From NCBI RefSeq assembly GCF_025420585.1, contig NZ_JAOEGB010000024.1, forward strand, positions 62,001-126,000: 64,000 bases of DNA, written 5' to 3'. The stretch comes from Planotetraspora sp. A-T 1434. Its GTDB lineage: Bacteria > Actinomycetota > Actinomycetes > Streptosporangiales > Streptosporangiaceae. The number at the start of each line of letters is the position of its first letter. Within the stretch, counting starts at the first letter, position 1. Positions 51,866-61,642 of this stretch are shown here, piece after piece. Position numbers and translations under genes: made by a program. The notes beneath the pieces were generated by a model that saw only the letters and a list, made by a program, of their open reading frames with translations, made no database searches and was not told the origin of the DNA.

Positions 51866-52308
51866 CAACCGACACCGTCGAAAAGCTTCGCCTACACAGC
51901 CTTCACAACGTGACGATTACCGTCAGTGACCTCGACGCGTCGATCCAGTGGTGGAACCGGGTGTTCGGCCTCACCCTGCTGGCGAAGTCCCGCTTCGACG
52001 CCATCGGAGCCGACGTCGCATTCCTGGAGGGCCCCGGATTCCGGCTCGAACTCCTTCAGTCTGCAGACGGCGTGCGGATCCCCGAACTGACGGCAGAGCC
52101 CCCCGCCCACATCCGCCCGATCGGCAACAAGGCCCTGGTCTTCCACGTCGAGGACCTCGCCAGCGTGACCCGCACCTTCCGTGACCTGGGCGTGCCGACC
52201 GTCTGGGAGCAGATGGACCTCGGCGACGGCAGCATCTCGACCGCGATCCGTGACAACGACGGAAATCTCATCAACGTCTTCCAGCAGGTCGCAAGCCCGA
52301 TCGGCTGA
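51862..52308 (+). CDS. VOC-superfamily glyoxalase-like protein
   Basis: 148 aa, single vicinal-oxygen-chelate module repeated twice in the fold (LHSLHNVTITVSDLDASIQW, DVAFLEGPGFRLELLQ, KALVFHVEDLASVTRTFRDL, IRDNDGNLINVFQQV). Metal ligands His near 16 and Glu near 64 or 137 are plausible. The ATG overlaps the TGA of the coiled-coil fragment (ATGA). Possible roles are isomerase, dioxygenase or resistance protein; the substrate is unknown. Confidence 0.85.
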   Translation: MTTDTVEKLRLHSLHNVTITVSDLDASIQWWNRVFGLTLLAKSRFDAIGADVAFLEGPGFRLELLQSADGVRIPELTAEPPAHIRPIGNKALVFHVEDLASVTRTFRDLGVPTVWEQMDLGDGSISTAIRDNDGNLINVFQQVASPIG

Positions 52309-52670
52309 CACGGCGAACCGATCGCGCTCCGTCCATCCAGCCGGCACAGGACCGGACACTCACTGTGGAGACGGCGCGCGATCGCCCTGGCCGCCGAGCC
52401 AGGTTCAGCCGCTCCGAACGCGGCTGTCCGGGACGCGGTTCGGGAGCGCCGCCGGACCGATGCCTGACAGGCGGGGAAGTGGCCCGTCTCGTAAGGTGGT
52501 CCAAGACGACGCCGCGGTCGCTTGCACGGTCAGGAGAAGCCAGGGTTACGCCACCCCAGGAACTCCCGGGCACGGTCACCCACCCGCCCTGAACATCACC
52601 GCTGGCGGCGGGCGGTAGTCTGACAATCACCCGTCGTACTGCTCGTTCTGTGGCACGGGGAGGACAGAGT

Positions 52671-54143
52671 ATGGGATCCGACATTGACGTGCTGGTCGTC
52701 GGTGCTGGTCCAGCGGGGTTGCTGCTCGCAGGTGATCTGGCCGAGGCCGGAGTGCGCTGCACCGTCGTGGAACGGCGGGAAGGGGAATCCGAGCTGACAC
52801 GTGCATTCGCCGTCCACGCCCGAACGATGGAGCAACTGGACGCCCGCGGCCTGGCCGACGACCTGCTGCTGACCGGCCTGCGCAACCCGATCCTGCAATT
52901 CCTGCGGATCGATCTCTCGCACCTGCCGACCCGATACCCCCACGTACTCGTGACGCCCCAGTACAACACCGAGCGACTGCTCCTGGCTCGCGCCCTGACA
53001 CACGGCGTGAACATCATGCGGGCCCACGAAGTCACCGGCGTCCAGCAAGACCCCGCCGGTGTCGACGTCACCGTGAAGACACCAGCCGGCACTGAACACA
53101 ACCTGCGCGCGGACTACGTCGTCGGCGCAGACGGACGGAACAGCTGCGTGCGCCAGTCCCTCGGCCTCCCGTTCCCCGGCCGCTCCGCCGTTCGCTCCAT
53201 GATGCTCGCAGACGTCCGCATGGCCGAACCGCCAAAGAAGCCGCCCACCGTGGCAGCAATCGGAGACGCCTTCGCCATCGTCGTCCCGTTCGGCGACGGC
53301 TGGTTCAGGGTCATGGCCTGGAATCGCCACCACCCCATGCCCGACACCGCATCGGTCGACCTGGAAGAAATCAAAGACGTCGCCCGCCAGGCGCTCGGCA
53401 GCGACTTCGGCATGCACGACCCCCGCTGGCTCTCCCGATTCCACAGCGACGAACGCCAGTCACCCCACTACCGAGTCGGCCGAGTGTTCCTCGTCGGCGA
53501 CGCCGCCCACGTCCACTCCCCCGCCGGCGGCATGGGCCTCAACACCAGCATCCAGGACTCCGCAAACCTGAGCTGGAAACTCGCAGCCGTTCATCGCGGC
53601 CGCGCACCAGACACTCTGCTCGACAGCTACCAGAACGAACGGCACCCGGTAGGTCACCGGGTTCTGCGGATGAGCGGCGCACTGCTCCGCGGCGTCCTCA
53701 CCACACCACGGGCACTGTGCGGCCTCCGTGACCTCTCAGCACGTACAGTGCTGCAAACCCCACCAGTGGCCCGCCGACTGGCCACAGCAATCTCGGGAAT
53801 CGACATCTCCTACGCCGCACCGGCCGGTGCACACCCTCTCGCCGGCAAGCGAGCACCTGACATCCCCCTCACCGACGGACGCAGACTCTACGAAGCCCTC
53901 CGCAAGCGACGGTTCATCCTTGTCACCCCGGCCGACACCGAACGCCTCCCCTCACTCATCACAGAGTGGGCCGGCGAGGTCGAAATCGTGTCACCCAAGG
54001 GGGCCACCAAGAAAAGCGTTCTGGTCAGACCAGACGCCTATATCGCGTGGGCCATCTCGGACGAGTCGCCTGAACGTCGCATCGACGCCGCCCGTCAAGC
54101 ACTGACCGAATGGTGCGGGGTAGCCGGGTCTGGCGGGCAGTGA
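52671..54143 (+). CDS. FAD-dependent aromatic monooxygenase
   Basis: 490 aa, group A flavoprotein hydroxylase (PHBH fold): GAGPAGLLLAGDLAEAG (FAD dinucleotide motif), ADYVVGADGRNS (DG motif), GDAAHVHSPAGGMGLNTSIQ (GD motif binding the FAD ribityl). The C-terminal 110 residues resemble the thioredoxin-like domain of polyketide hydroxylases and rifampicin monooxygenases. The ATG at 52671 follows GGGGAGGA; an upstream GTG at 52650 is less likely. It may add hydroxyl groups to an aromatic or polyketide-type substrate. The 3' end overlaps antisense with the Tn3-associated ORF. Confidence 0.88.
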   Translation: MGSDIDVLVVGAGPAGLLLAGDLAEAGVRCTVVERREGESELTRAFAVHARTMEQLDARGLADDLLLTGLRNPILQFLRIDLSHLPTRYPHVLVTPQYNTERLLLARALTHGVNIMRAHEVTGVQQDPAGVDVTVKTPAGTEHNLRADYVVGADGRNSCVRQSLGLPFPGRSAVRSMMLADVRMAEPPKKPPTVAAIGDAFAIVVPFGDGWFRVMAWNRHHPMPDTASVDLEEIKDVARQALGSDFGMHDPRWLSRFHSDERQSPHYRVGRVFLVGDAAHVHSPAGGMGLNTSIQDSANLSWKLAAVHRGRAPDTLLDSYQNERHPVGHRVLRMSGALLRGVLTTPRALCGLRDLSARTVLQTPPVARRLATAISGIDISYAAPAGAHPLAGKRAPDIPLTDGRRLYEALRKRRFILVTPADTERLPSLITEWAGEVEIVSPKGATKKSVLVRPDAYIAWAISDESPERRIDAARQALTEWCGVAGSGGQ

Positions 54144-54331
54144 CGGGTCTTGGCTGCGGCGAACTCGGCCGCGATCGCCTGCTGCTCGGCTGCGGCGACC
54201 AGCACCCGGGTCAGGTGCACGGCCGTCAGCTCGGGCGGGGCGCCGGCGGCGCCGGTCACCGACCGGCCCAGCTGCGCCAGGATCGTGGTCAGCTCGGTGA
54301 CGCCGAGCGGTGGGGTCGCCTGTGCGGTCAT
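54095..54331 (-). CDS. Small ORF downstream of Tn3 transposase remnant
   Basis: 78 aa (MTAQATPPLGVTELTTILAQ..., Ala-rich, helical). The ATG follows the transposase stop by 7 bp, so it may be part of the transposon. The 3' end overlaps the flavin monooxygenase gene on the other strand by 49 bp, and its last residues (CPPDPATPHHS) look like read-through sequence. Function unknown. Confidence 0.4.
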   Translation of the reverse strand: MTAQATPPLGVTELTTILAQLGRSVTGAAGAPPELTAVHLTRVLVAAAEQQAIAAEFAAAKTRHCPPDPATPHHSVSA

Positions 54332-54338
54332 TGCCGTG

Positions 54339-55180
54339 TCAGTCTTCCTCGTCGTCGGGAGCATCAGGGTCGCGGAGCTCGCGGATGGCACCGGGTTCGA
54401 TGTCGGGCAGGGAACGAGTACGTCCCATGCACCCCCAGATGCTTGCGCACGAACGGGGACAGCCGTGCGGCGTCCTCCTCCCGTACCGGATAGTCCTGGG
54501 CCTTCAACTGCTCGATGGCGGCGTTCAGGTACACCGTGGTCCACAGCACGACGCAGTTGAGAACCAGGCCCAGGACACCGAGCTGGTTCTCAAGTCCGCG
54601 TTCGTAGTGGTGGAACAGCTCACCCTTCTTGCCGTGGCAGATGGCGCGGGCCAGGTCGTGGCGGCCTTCTTGGAGGTTGCGGATGTGCTTGATGTCGCGG
54701 CGGTAGGTCTCATCGACGTCGACGTAGGCCAGAATGTGGAGGGATTTGAAGATCCTGCCGTAGGCGGCCAGAGCCTCACCGAGGGCGGTGGGGTGTCCGT
54801 CGCGTTGCAGCATCGTCACCACGTCGTAGGCGCGGACGGTGCCGGTGTAGATCGAGGCGATCACCCGCAGGATGTCGCCCCAGTGCTTGCGGATGCGGGC
54901 CGGGTCGATCTTGCCGCGGGCGAAGGTGTTCAGCGGCCCGTAGTCAGCCTCAGCGTTGATCCGCCAGCCCTTCTGGTCGGGCAGGTCGGCCAGCGCGGGC
55001 CGGTAGGAGATCCCCAGCAATTCGAGGACCCCGAACACCAGGTCGCTGTACGAGCCGGTGTCGGACACCACGATCTGCGGAAGCTCCCCGCCGTCCAGCC
55101 CGAAGATCACATCGACCATGTGCAGGGAGTCGCGGACCGTGCCCGACACCACCTTGGCACCACCCGCACCGTCGCGCCCG
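54339..55180 (-). pseudogene. Tn3-family transposase, C-terminal remnant
   Basis: About 280 residues of the DDE_Tnp_Tn3 domain (VSGTVRDSLHMVDVIFGLDG, IVVSDTGSYSDLVFGVLELL, ADLPDQKGWRI, ASIYTGTVRAYDVVTMLQRD, LHILAYVDVDETYRRDIKHI). A 1-nt frameshift near 54430 separates the last part (PDIEPGAIRELRDPDAPDDE, stop at 54339). Full Tn3 transposases are about 1000 aa; the N-terminal two thirds are missing, so it is inactive. No terminal inverted repeat could be assigned. Confidence 0.85.
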
Positions 55181-55313
55181 GCCTGTCCGCGTGCGGAGCG
55201 TCACACACGCCATCAGGCCCACATAGCGGTCCTGCGCACCTGGGAGAAGGGCAGGCACCGCCCCCGTGCCCGCTGTCAGGGGAAGGCAGCGAACGGCACG
55301 GAGCCTCACAAGC

Positions 55314-55600
55314 TCATCGGTAGTAGTCAGCGGGAATGCCGGCTGGTTGGATCGGCGGGCCGGTCCTCTTGTCGGGCCATTCCGCATCGAAGACAGACAG
55401 GATCCCCATGAGTGCGGTTAGCCCGGCCCGAGGGACGCGGCCACCGCTCATCAATCCCTGGGGGTCGCGCTGCTCGCGCGTGACGATCTCCATCGTCACC
55501 CCCATCGTCCGGGCGGCCGTCAGTCTCGCGAACCGCGCGGGACTTACCGTCGGAAAGCTTTCGATGCCTCCGGCGGGGCTCAGGTTCCACGATGATCGCC
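55314..55600 (-). pseudogene. Unidentified gene 3' fragment
   Basis: A frame without start codon encodes ... WNLSPAGGIESFPTVSPARF ... GVTMEIVTREQRDPQGLMSG ... PPIQPAGIPADYYR and a stop at 55314. The composition is protein-like, but I do not recognise the family. It could be the tail of a gene cut by the Tn3 element. Confidence 0.25.
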
Positions 55601-55737
55601 CGCGCTCACGCCGAGACCGTAGGTGGTTGCGAAGCTGATCGTCCCGTCGCCATCGCCCCAGGACAAGCCGAGCAGACCAGGGCCCGCTTCCCCTTCGGGT
55701 GGGACGACGGCGACGGAAAGATCAGCATTCACCGCGC

Positions 55738-55791
55738 GTCATGCGCGCTTACCAGAGGCCGCGTGTCATGCGCGCTTACCAGAGGCCGCGT
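55738..55791. repeat. 27-bp tandem duplication
   Basis: Two exact adjacent copies (55738-55764 and 55765-55791) beginning GTCATGCGCGCTTACCAGAG. Apparently a recent slippage event in a non-coding stretch. Confidence 0.85.
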
Positions 55792-55807
55792 GTCACATCG
55801 CAGATAA

Positions 55808-56422
55808 GCCCCCAGAGCCCCCGAAGCGCCAAGATCCAGAGGATCACTTCCGGAAGCACTTCGTCCCTCATCTTGCGGTTCGCCGCAAGGACGGCCTCCC
55901 ACCTGGACGGTTCCTGACCCACGGCAATCACCCTTTCGTGATCGCCTCTTCAGGGAAGGTGGAGCTCCTCCCGCCAGTCGCTCTTTGGCGAGAAGGTGGC
56001 ACCCATCCGAGACAATCAGATCGGTGATCCCGAAGGATCGCATCCTTTCAAGGTGGTGTAACGTTCATGGGTTCTCCTGATCGGAGCCCAACCTTTGAAG
56101 CCAACCTCAGGTTAGCTCACTGGATGGCGGTCCGCGCAAAACAGAACCATTTCGTGCCCTTCCTCGTCGTTGCCGGCTCATAGTCCCCGAGCTTCGTCCC
56201 CGCCGCAGCGATCCGGAGAACGACGCGGGCTGACACCTCCGCCCGGGTTTGTACAGACAGGATCCGAGCTGCTGATGCGTTTAGGTTGTCGTTCAGTCAT
56301 CCACCGGGCAATACGCGTGTGACAAGATCCAAAATATGCCCGGAAGGATCTTGCTCCACCGAGCAAGCTGTCAGAAATCACCTGCAGGTCAGGATCACGC
56401 GCGAAGCAAGAGCGCAAAATCC
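55808..56422. other. Non-coding stretch before right island edge
   Basis: No supported gene in about 600 bp. ORFs here are short shadow frames. Sequence is somewhat less GC-rich than the surroundings. Confidence 0.5.
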
Positions 56423-56497
56423 ACTTCTAAAATCCGACGGTCGTTCGAATCCCTCAGGGCGCGCTCACGATCATGCCGATGACCTGTGGTTTCTCGA
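56423..56497 (+). pseudogene. 3' half tRNA-Arg remnant plus flank; right island boundary
   Basis: Matches positions 42221-42296: ACTTCTAA, then TCCGACGGTCG, GTTCGAATCCCTCAGGGCGC and the following GCGCTCAC-ATCATG-CGATGACCTG flank, with a 2-nt insertion (AA), a 3-nt deletion (GGG in the T arm) and a few substitutions. The D arm and 5' acceptor strand are absent. It marks the right end of the island. Confidence 0.75.
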
Positions 56498-56687
56498 TTA
56501 GGAGTGACCGGCGATAAGGTGATGACCGGGCGGCTTCCGATTGGCAGAGATACGAACAGGCACGGCCCTGAGTGATCAGGGAGTTCTCTACGCTCAGTGA
56601 TCACCGAGGTCATGACCGGGGTGTCCGGATCGCCTCGATCTGCAGCGGAGCGTTCATCCTGGCGGATGATCGCAGACGCGGCGGCGT

Positions 56688-57623
56688 TCAGTGCGGAATC
56701 ACCCAGCCCGGCGCCCAGGTCCCGCCGGCGTCGTGGCCGGCCGCTGTGGCGGCGAGGTGGGCGCGGAGGGTGGCCAGCGCTGGGTGGGGGTTGTCGCGGT
56801 GCCACAGGAGCGAGTGCGGGTAGACGGGCATGGGGCCGGTCACCGGGATGCGGCGCAGGCCGTGGCCGGCGGGCCAGACCAGGCGGGTCTGCTCCCCCAT
56901 GAAGGTGGCCAGGGCCGGGGTGTCGGCGATGGTGTCCAGCAGCGCGTCGGAGCCGAAGTTGGGGCCGGTCGCCTCGATGGTGAGGCCGAACTCGGCGACG
57001 AGGTCGTCGTAGTAGGTGGCCCACTCGGTGCCGGGGACAAGGCCGGGCATCCAGATCCGGTGCCCGGCGAGCTGAGCGATGGTCACCGACCGGGCGCCGG
57101 CCAGTGCGTGGGCGGGGCCGGTGAGGAGCTGGAGCGGCTCGTCGAGCACCCGGACTGACTCGATGTCCTCGGAAAGGGGCCGGCCGGGCGCGGCGACGGC
57201 GCGGAAGGACGCGTCGATCGCACCGGACCGAATGGCGGCGACGGCCGTCTCTATGTCGAACAGCATCACCACGTCGAGGTCGATCTCGGGGTGTGTGCGG
57301 TGGAAGCCGCGCATCAGGCCCGACGCCGCGCTGCGCGAGGCGATCACGTCGACGCGCAGCGGACGGCTGCCGGCGCGCACGGACGCGACCGCGCGGTCGG
57401 CGACGCGCAGCAGCTCCCAGGCGTGGGGCAGGAACGCCTGGCCGTCGATGGTGAGCTGGGCGCCGCGCGGAGTGCGGGTGAACAGCCGCACGCCGAGGTT
57501 GCGCTCCAGCGCGGCGATGCGCTTGGAGACGGCCTGCTGGGTGACCGCCAGCTCGGCGGCGGCCTCCTGAAACTGCCCCGCGTCGGCGGCGGCGACGAAG
57601 GTCCGGACGGTGTCGAGGTCCAT
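56688..57623 (-). CDS. LysR-family transcriptional regulator
   Basis: 311 aa: HTH_1 at the N-terminus (MDLDTVRTFVAAADAGQFQE ... AVTQQAVSKRIAALERNLGV) and a LysR substrate-binding domain from about 95 onward. Divergent from an MFS transporter gene with 133 bp between them; an ACAAC-N5-GTTGT repeat in that space is a good binding-site candidate, so it probably controls the transporter. Confidence 0.9.
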   Translation of the reverse strand: MDLDTVRTFVAAADAGQFQEAAAELAVTQQAVSKRIAALERNLGVRLFTRTPRGAQLTIDGQAFLPHAWELLRVADRAVASVRAGSRPLRVDVIASRSAASGLMRGFHRTHPEIDLDVVMLFDIETAVAAIRSGAIDASFRAVAAPGRPLSEDIESVRVLDEPLQLLTGPAHALAGARSVTIAQLAGHRIWMPGLVPGTEWATYYDDLVAEFGLTIEATGPNFGSDALLDTIADTPALATFMGEQTRLVWPAGHGLRRIPVTGPMPVYPHSLLWHRDNPHPALATLRAHLAATAAGHDAGGTWAPGWVIPH

Positions 57624-57640
57624 GCGGACACCCTATGGAT

Positions 57641-57655
57641 ACAACCGTTCGTTGT
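57641..57655. promoter_or_regulatory. Candidate LysR binding site
   Basis: ACAAC-CGTTC-GTTGT, perfect 5-bp arms with a 5-nt spacer, in the intergenic region between divergent lysR and MFS genes. LysR proteins bind T-N11-A-type dyads; this fits in position and shape. Confidence 0.5.
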
Positions 57656-57756
57656 GGCCGGGCGGCCTTGCGTTGTTTGATCTCCTAATATGGCGCGCGC
57701 TTTGATGCTTGCGATCGCGGATCGGTTGTGCGAGTGAGTAGCGAGGAGCGTCGGGC

Positions 57757-59013
57757 ATGAGGAACGGGCACCGGCGGGGACATCGGTTGGGGCGGCGGTT
57801 CGGGTGGCTCTGGGGAGCGTACGGGACCAGCGCGCTCGGTACGTGGCTCGCCTTCGGCGCGTTCCCGCTGATCGCGATCCAGGTGTTGCACGCCGGGCCG
57901 GCGGAGGTCGCGGCGTTGTCCTGCGTGGGGGCTGTGGTGGGCGCGGCCGTGGCGTTGCCACTGGGCCCCTGGGTGGAGTTCAGCCGCAAGCGGCCGGTGC
58001 TGATCGGGATGGACCTGGTGCGGTTCTCGGCGCTGTTGACGATCCCCGCCGCGTTCGCGCTCGGCGTGCTCACCTTCCTTCAGCTCCTGCTGGTCTCGGT
58101 CGTCATGGCGGCGGCCGAAATCACCTTCCGCGCCGCCTCAGGGGCGTACCTGAAGGCGCTGTTGCCGGGCGGGGACCTGCTCATCGCCAACGCCCGATTC
58201 GAGTCCACGGCCTGGACGGCCACGATCATCGGACCGCCGCTGGGCGGCGCGGCGATCGGGCTCCTCGGTCCGGTGGCGACGGTGGTGGCCGACGCGGTCA
58301 GTTACCTGCTCTCGGCCTTGGGTATCCGCGCGATGGGCGGCCAGGAGTCGCGGCCCGAGCGCCGGGAGGTCGCGCGCATGCGGGCCGGGGACCTGCTCGA
58401 CGGTTGGCGGTACATCCTTGCCGACGCGACGCTGCGTCCGCTGTTCTTCAACACCGCTTTGTTCAACGGCCTGGTGATGGCCACCGACGCGCTGCTGGCC
58501 GTCCTGATGCTCGGCCGACTCGGGTTCGCACCGTGGCAGTACGGCCTCGCCTTCGCCGCGCCCTCGATCGGCGGGCTGCTCGGTTCACGGCTGGCCCGGC
58601 CGCTCGTCATCCGGTTCGGGCAGCACCAGGTCCTGGTCGTGGCCGGGACGCTGCGCGCGATCTGGCCCGTCGGCCTGGCCTTCCTGGGGCCGGGCACCGG
58701 AGGGCTGCTGCTGGTGATGGGCGTCGAACTTGGGCTCATCTTCTGCTGCGGGGTCTTCAACCCCGTCTACGCCACCTACCGCCTCGAGCGCACCGCGACC
58801 GACCGGGTCGCCCGCACGCTGTCCGCCTGGGCGGTGACGACCAAGGCCTCGACCGCGCTCCTGACGGCCGTCTGGGGCGTGCTGGGCGGCCTGCTCGGCC
58901 CACGTACGGCCATCGGCCTGGCCGGCGTGCTCCTGCTGGCGACCCCGCTGCTGCTCCCCCGCCGCCCGGCCGCCCTTCTCTCCGAGCCGGAGCCGGCACC
59001 GAGCCGCGCCTGA
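57757..59013 (+). CDS. MFS transporter
   Basis: 418 aa, about 11-12 membrane helices. Loop 2-3 motif EFSRKRPVLIGMDLVRF (variant of the family's G-x-x-x-D-R-x-G-R-R), and the DUF894-like pattern (ISLANARFESTAWTATIIGPP near here IANARFESTAWTATIIGPPL) of macrolide/drug exporters. ATG at 57757 with GAGGAG-type RBS region. It is divergent from the LysR gene. Likely a drug or metabolite exporter; the substrate is unknown. Confidence 0.85.
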   Translation: MRNGHRRGHRLGRRFGWLWGAYGTSALGTWLAFGAFPLIAIQVLHAGPAEVAALSCVGAVVGAAVALPLGPWVEFSRKRPVLIGMDLVRFSALLTIPAAFALGVLTFLQLLLVSVVMAAAEITFRAASGAYLKALLPGGDLLIANARFESTAWTATIIGPPLGGAAIGLLGPVATVVADAVSYLLSALGIRAMGGQESRPERREVARMRAGDLLDGWRYILADATLRPLFFNTALFNGLVMATDALLAVLMLGRLGFAPWQYGLAFAAPSIGGLLGSRLARPLVIRFGQHQVLVVAGTLRAIWPVGLAFLGPGTGGLLLVMGVELGLIFCCGVFNPVYATYRLERTATDRVARTLSAWAVTTKASTALLTAVWGVLGGLLGPRTAIGLAGVLLLATPLLLPRRPAALLSEPEPAPSRA

Positions 59014-59396
59014 CGGGCACCAAGGCCGTCACCGCGATCGGGGTGCGCCGCCCCTATCGGAGCGGTTCACCGCCCGCGTGCAGTTCGCAGATGAGCGCGC
59101 CAGCCTACGCTGTAGCCAGTGGGGGTCGCGGCGTGAGAAGTCGTGGCTCACGTGCCCATGCGCGTCAACAGCCCTCAGATACTTGTGAGGCACATAGGGC
59201 GCAAGGCCACCTACCTCGCATACCTGCAGCCTTCTGGCGACCCCAGACAACGATAGCTGTCGCGATTCGCCACTCAGTTGAGCAGGAGGTCAGCGGGGGG
59301 TTGCGTCCATAGAGGTGGTGTAAGAGTTTCCGCTGGTAGAGGCGTGGCGTCGTGAAATGAGGACGGCCATCGCATGATCCTTCATGATTGCCAAAT
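59014..59396. other. Intergenic stretch
   Basis: Nothing supported beyond short frames near 59160-59350 whose C-terminal text ([11 protein letters not shown]) may be transposase debris. Confidence 0.4.
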
Positions 59397-59709
59397 TCAC
59401 CGCGCGAGCAGCGGGAGCGCCGGGAAGGTGTGGTCCCTGCCACAGCAGCCGCGAGGTCTCTTCCGGGTAGGCGGTGACCATCGACGGCGTGTCGAAGAGC
59501 TGTCCGAGGCGGTGGTCGGCGTTGTACGGAGGCCAGCCCGAGTCGCCGTGAGCGGCGAACGCCGTCCACGCTCTGCGGATCTGCGCGGACAGCTCCTCCG
59601 CCATCGGGGAGGGCGGGTCGCCGATCAGCATGGCGGGCTGTCCGCTGCTCAGGTTGCCGAAGACGAGCGGCACGTCCAGGCCGTGGCAGGCGCCGAGGCC
59701 ACCGCCCAA
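59397..59709 (-). pseudogene. Carboxylesterase (type B) C-terminal fragment
   Basis: [20 protein letters not shown] ... [20 protein letters not shown] ... WPPYN is the C-terminal part of type-B carboxylesterases, including the catalytic-His loop ([12 protein letters not shown]). A frameshift near the end restores [12 protein letters not shown] to the stop at 59397. The N-terminal 400 residues are missing; the fragment is joined directly to transposase sequence. Confidence 0.75.
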
Positions 59710-59715
59710 TCCCGG

Positions 59716-60375
59716 AGCCCTCGGCGTAACAGCCGGCCCGGTCGCGGCAGACGATCTGCCCGCCGGGATGGTCCTTTAGCCAGGCGGCCAGAGCGTCGGC
59801 GGCCCGTTCGCCCAGCACATCGATCGGTCGGCTGGTGGCGATGTCGATGAGGACGGTGCCGTAGCGGTGACCCCGGCGTAAGGCGAAGTCGTCCACCCCA
59901 AGGACCTTCGGCCCTTCGGTGATGGCCGGGTCGGGCAGGGAGCGGATCATCCGGATGAGGGTCATCCGGTTGATCGCCGCTGCCAGGCGCTGGGTGAGTC
60001 TGGCGCCCGGCCGCCCAGCGCCAGAGCGATGCCTCGCAGGCTCTCGCGCAGCGCCAGTCTGTAACGGCCATAGCGCGTGGTCAGCCCGGGCACCTGTTCG
60101 GCGAAGGTCTTGTTGCCACAGTCCTCATTGCGGCACAGGAAGCGGAGCACCTGCAGGCGGATCACGGTCTCCTGGCCGCCGACCGGGGCGTCGAATATCT
60201 GGCAGTCATACCTGCTGCGCACCCGATCGGACACCACGCCGCAGGATGTGCATGCGGCCTGTGCCGTGCGCGGTCTCGCATGAATCCGGGCTGTCCTGCC
60301 GGAGCGAGAGTTCCGATCAATAACCAGGCAGGTGAGATGGGGGAAGCAGATGCCGATCAAGTCCGAGACGATCAC
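59716..60375 (-). pseudogene. ISL3-family transposase remnant
   Basis: ATG at 60375 opens the zinc-finger N-terminus ([60 protein letters not shown]). A frameshift near 60008 leads to [20 protein letters not shown] and the catalytic [20 protein letters not shown], then [11 protein letters not shown], after which the transposase stops abruptly. The C-terminal half, with the remaining DDE residues, is absent. Inactive. Confidence 0.85.
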
Positions 60376-60486
60376 GCGACATGATCGTCAAGCGCGTGTC
60401 TTCTCCGCTGGCGATCACGGAAACTGTGCCAGAGCCAATTTCACGTGTCGCCGACAGATGTCGATCAGCCGCTGATACCGGGAGCT

Positions 60487-61246
60487 TCAGGTGAGTTCCA
60501 GGCCGCCGTCGATAGTGAGGACCTGGCCGGTGATCCAGGTGGCGGCAGGGTGGGCGAGATGCACGATCCAGGCGGCCACTTCCTCGGGAGTGCCTCGGCG
60601 GCCGAGCGGGATACGGGCGGTCTCGTCTCGCTTGATCTGCTCGACGTTGACGTTGGGCAGACCGGCGGCGGTCAGGGCCTCGCTTTCGGTGGGGCCGGGG
60701 GCCAGGGCGTTGACGCAAATGCCGTCGGTGGCCAGTTCCAGTGCCCAACTGCGAGTCAGCTGTTCCAGGGCGGCCTTGGTGGCGGCGTAGTGGGCGGCGC
60801 CGGGCAGGGGGCGGTGGCCGTAGGTGCTGGAGACGTTGATGATCGTGCCGCGGCTGCCGCGCAGGTGTGGTAGCGCGGCGCGGACGAGCAGGCTGGGCGC
60901 GGTGACGTTGAGGGCCAGCAGGTCGGCGATGCGTTTGGCGTCGGTGTCGGCCAGCGGCATGACGGTGGTGGCGCCGGCGTTGTTCACCAGGACGTCCAGG
61001 CGGCCCCAGTGGTCCGTCGCCGCGTCGATTACGTGGTGCGCCGTCGGCGGTGATGTCGGCGGGCAGGGTGGCGATGCCGGGATGCTGGGCGGCGGTCTGG
61101 TGCAGGGCTTCAGCGCGGCGTCCCACGCCGAGCACGTGCGCTCCGGCGCGGGCGAGGGCGAGAGCGGTGGCGCGGCCGATCCCGGATCCGGCTCCGGTCA
61201 CGATCGCGACATGGTCCTGCAGGGGGCTGCTGGGGTGGATGGTCAT
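60487..61246 (-). pseudogene. SDR gene interrupted by a frameshift
   Basis: N-terminal frame from the ATG at 61246: cofactor motif TGAGSGIGRATALALARAGA, then PADITADGA. Near 61040 the frame shifts by one base; the other frame continues with the expected NNAGATTVMPL, INVSST, the catalytic YAATKAALEQL, and ends GQVLTIDGGLELT at 60487. Reading both frames gives a full-length SDR of about 250 aa. It is either a recent inactivation or a sequencing/assembly error. Confidence 0.75.
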
Positions 61247-61642
61247 GCCACACTCCTTTGTTCGATGTTCGTGAACTCAATGTATGGACTGTTGTTAGGG
61301 ATGCCTCAGGTAGTCCAGGGGGCATCGGAGCCGCTCTACATCGGAAATCCGGGCATCGCCGACTACGCCGAATAAGGCACGTCGCCGCGCGCAGCCGCGG
61401 CTGGGCCCAGACCTCGGCCCCAGGAAGGTGACCGCGAACACCCCTGGCCCGACCGACGTCGGTTAGGACCCATCCGATGAGGTGATTTCCCGTATCGTTC
61501 GGGCTGTATGGTGCGACCGGAGGAGGTGGCTGGCCTGGTGGCTTCCTGGCGGGCCCGAAGGTCTCCTGCATCACCTGGGCTGACATCGTCATAGACGACG
61601 GATACAGCAGGCGGCCTGGCCGCCGACCCCGGGAGTACTGGA
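61247..61642. other. Intergenic region
   Basis: About 400 bp between the SDR and a kinase gene; no gene seen. It should hold the SDR promoter. Confidence 0.45.
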
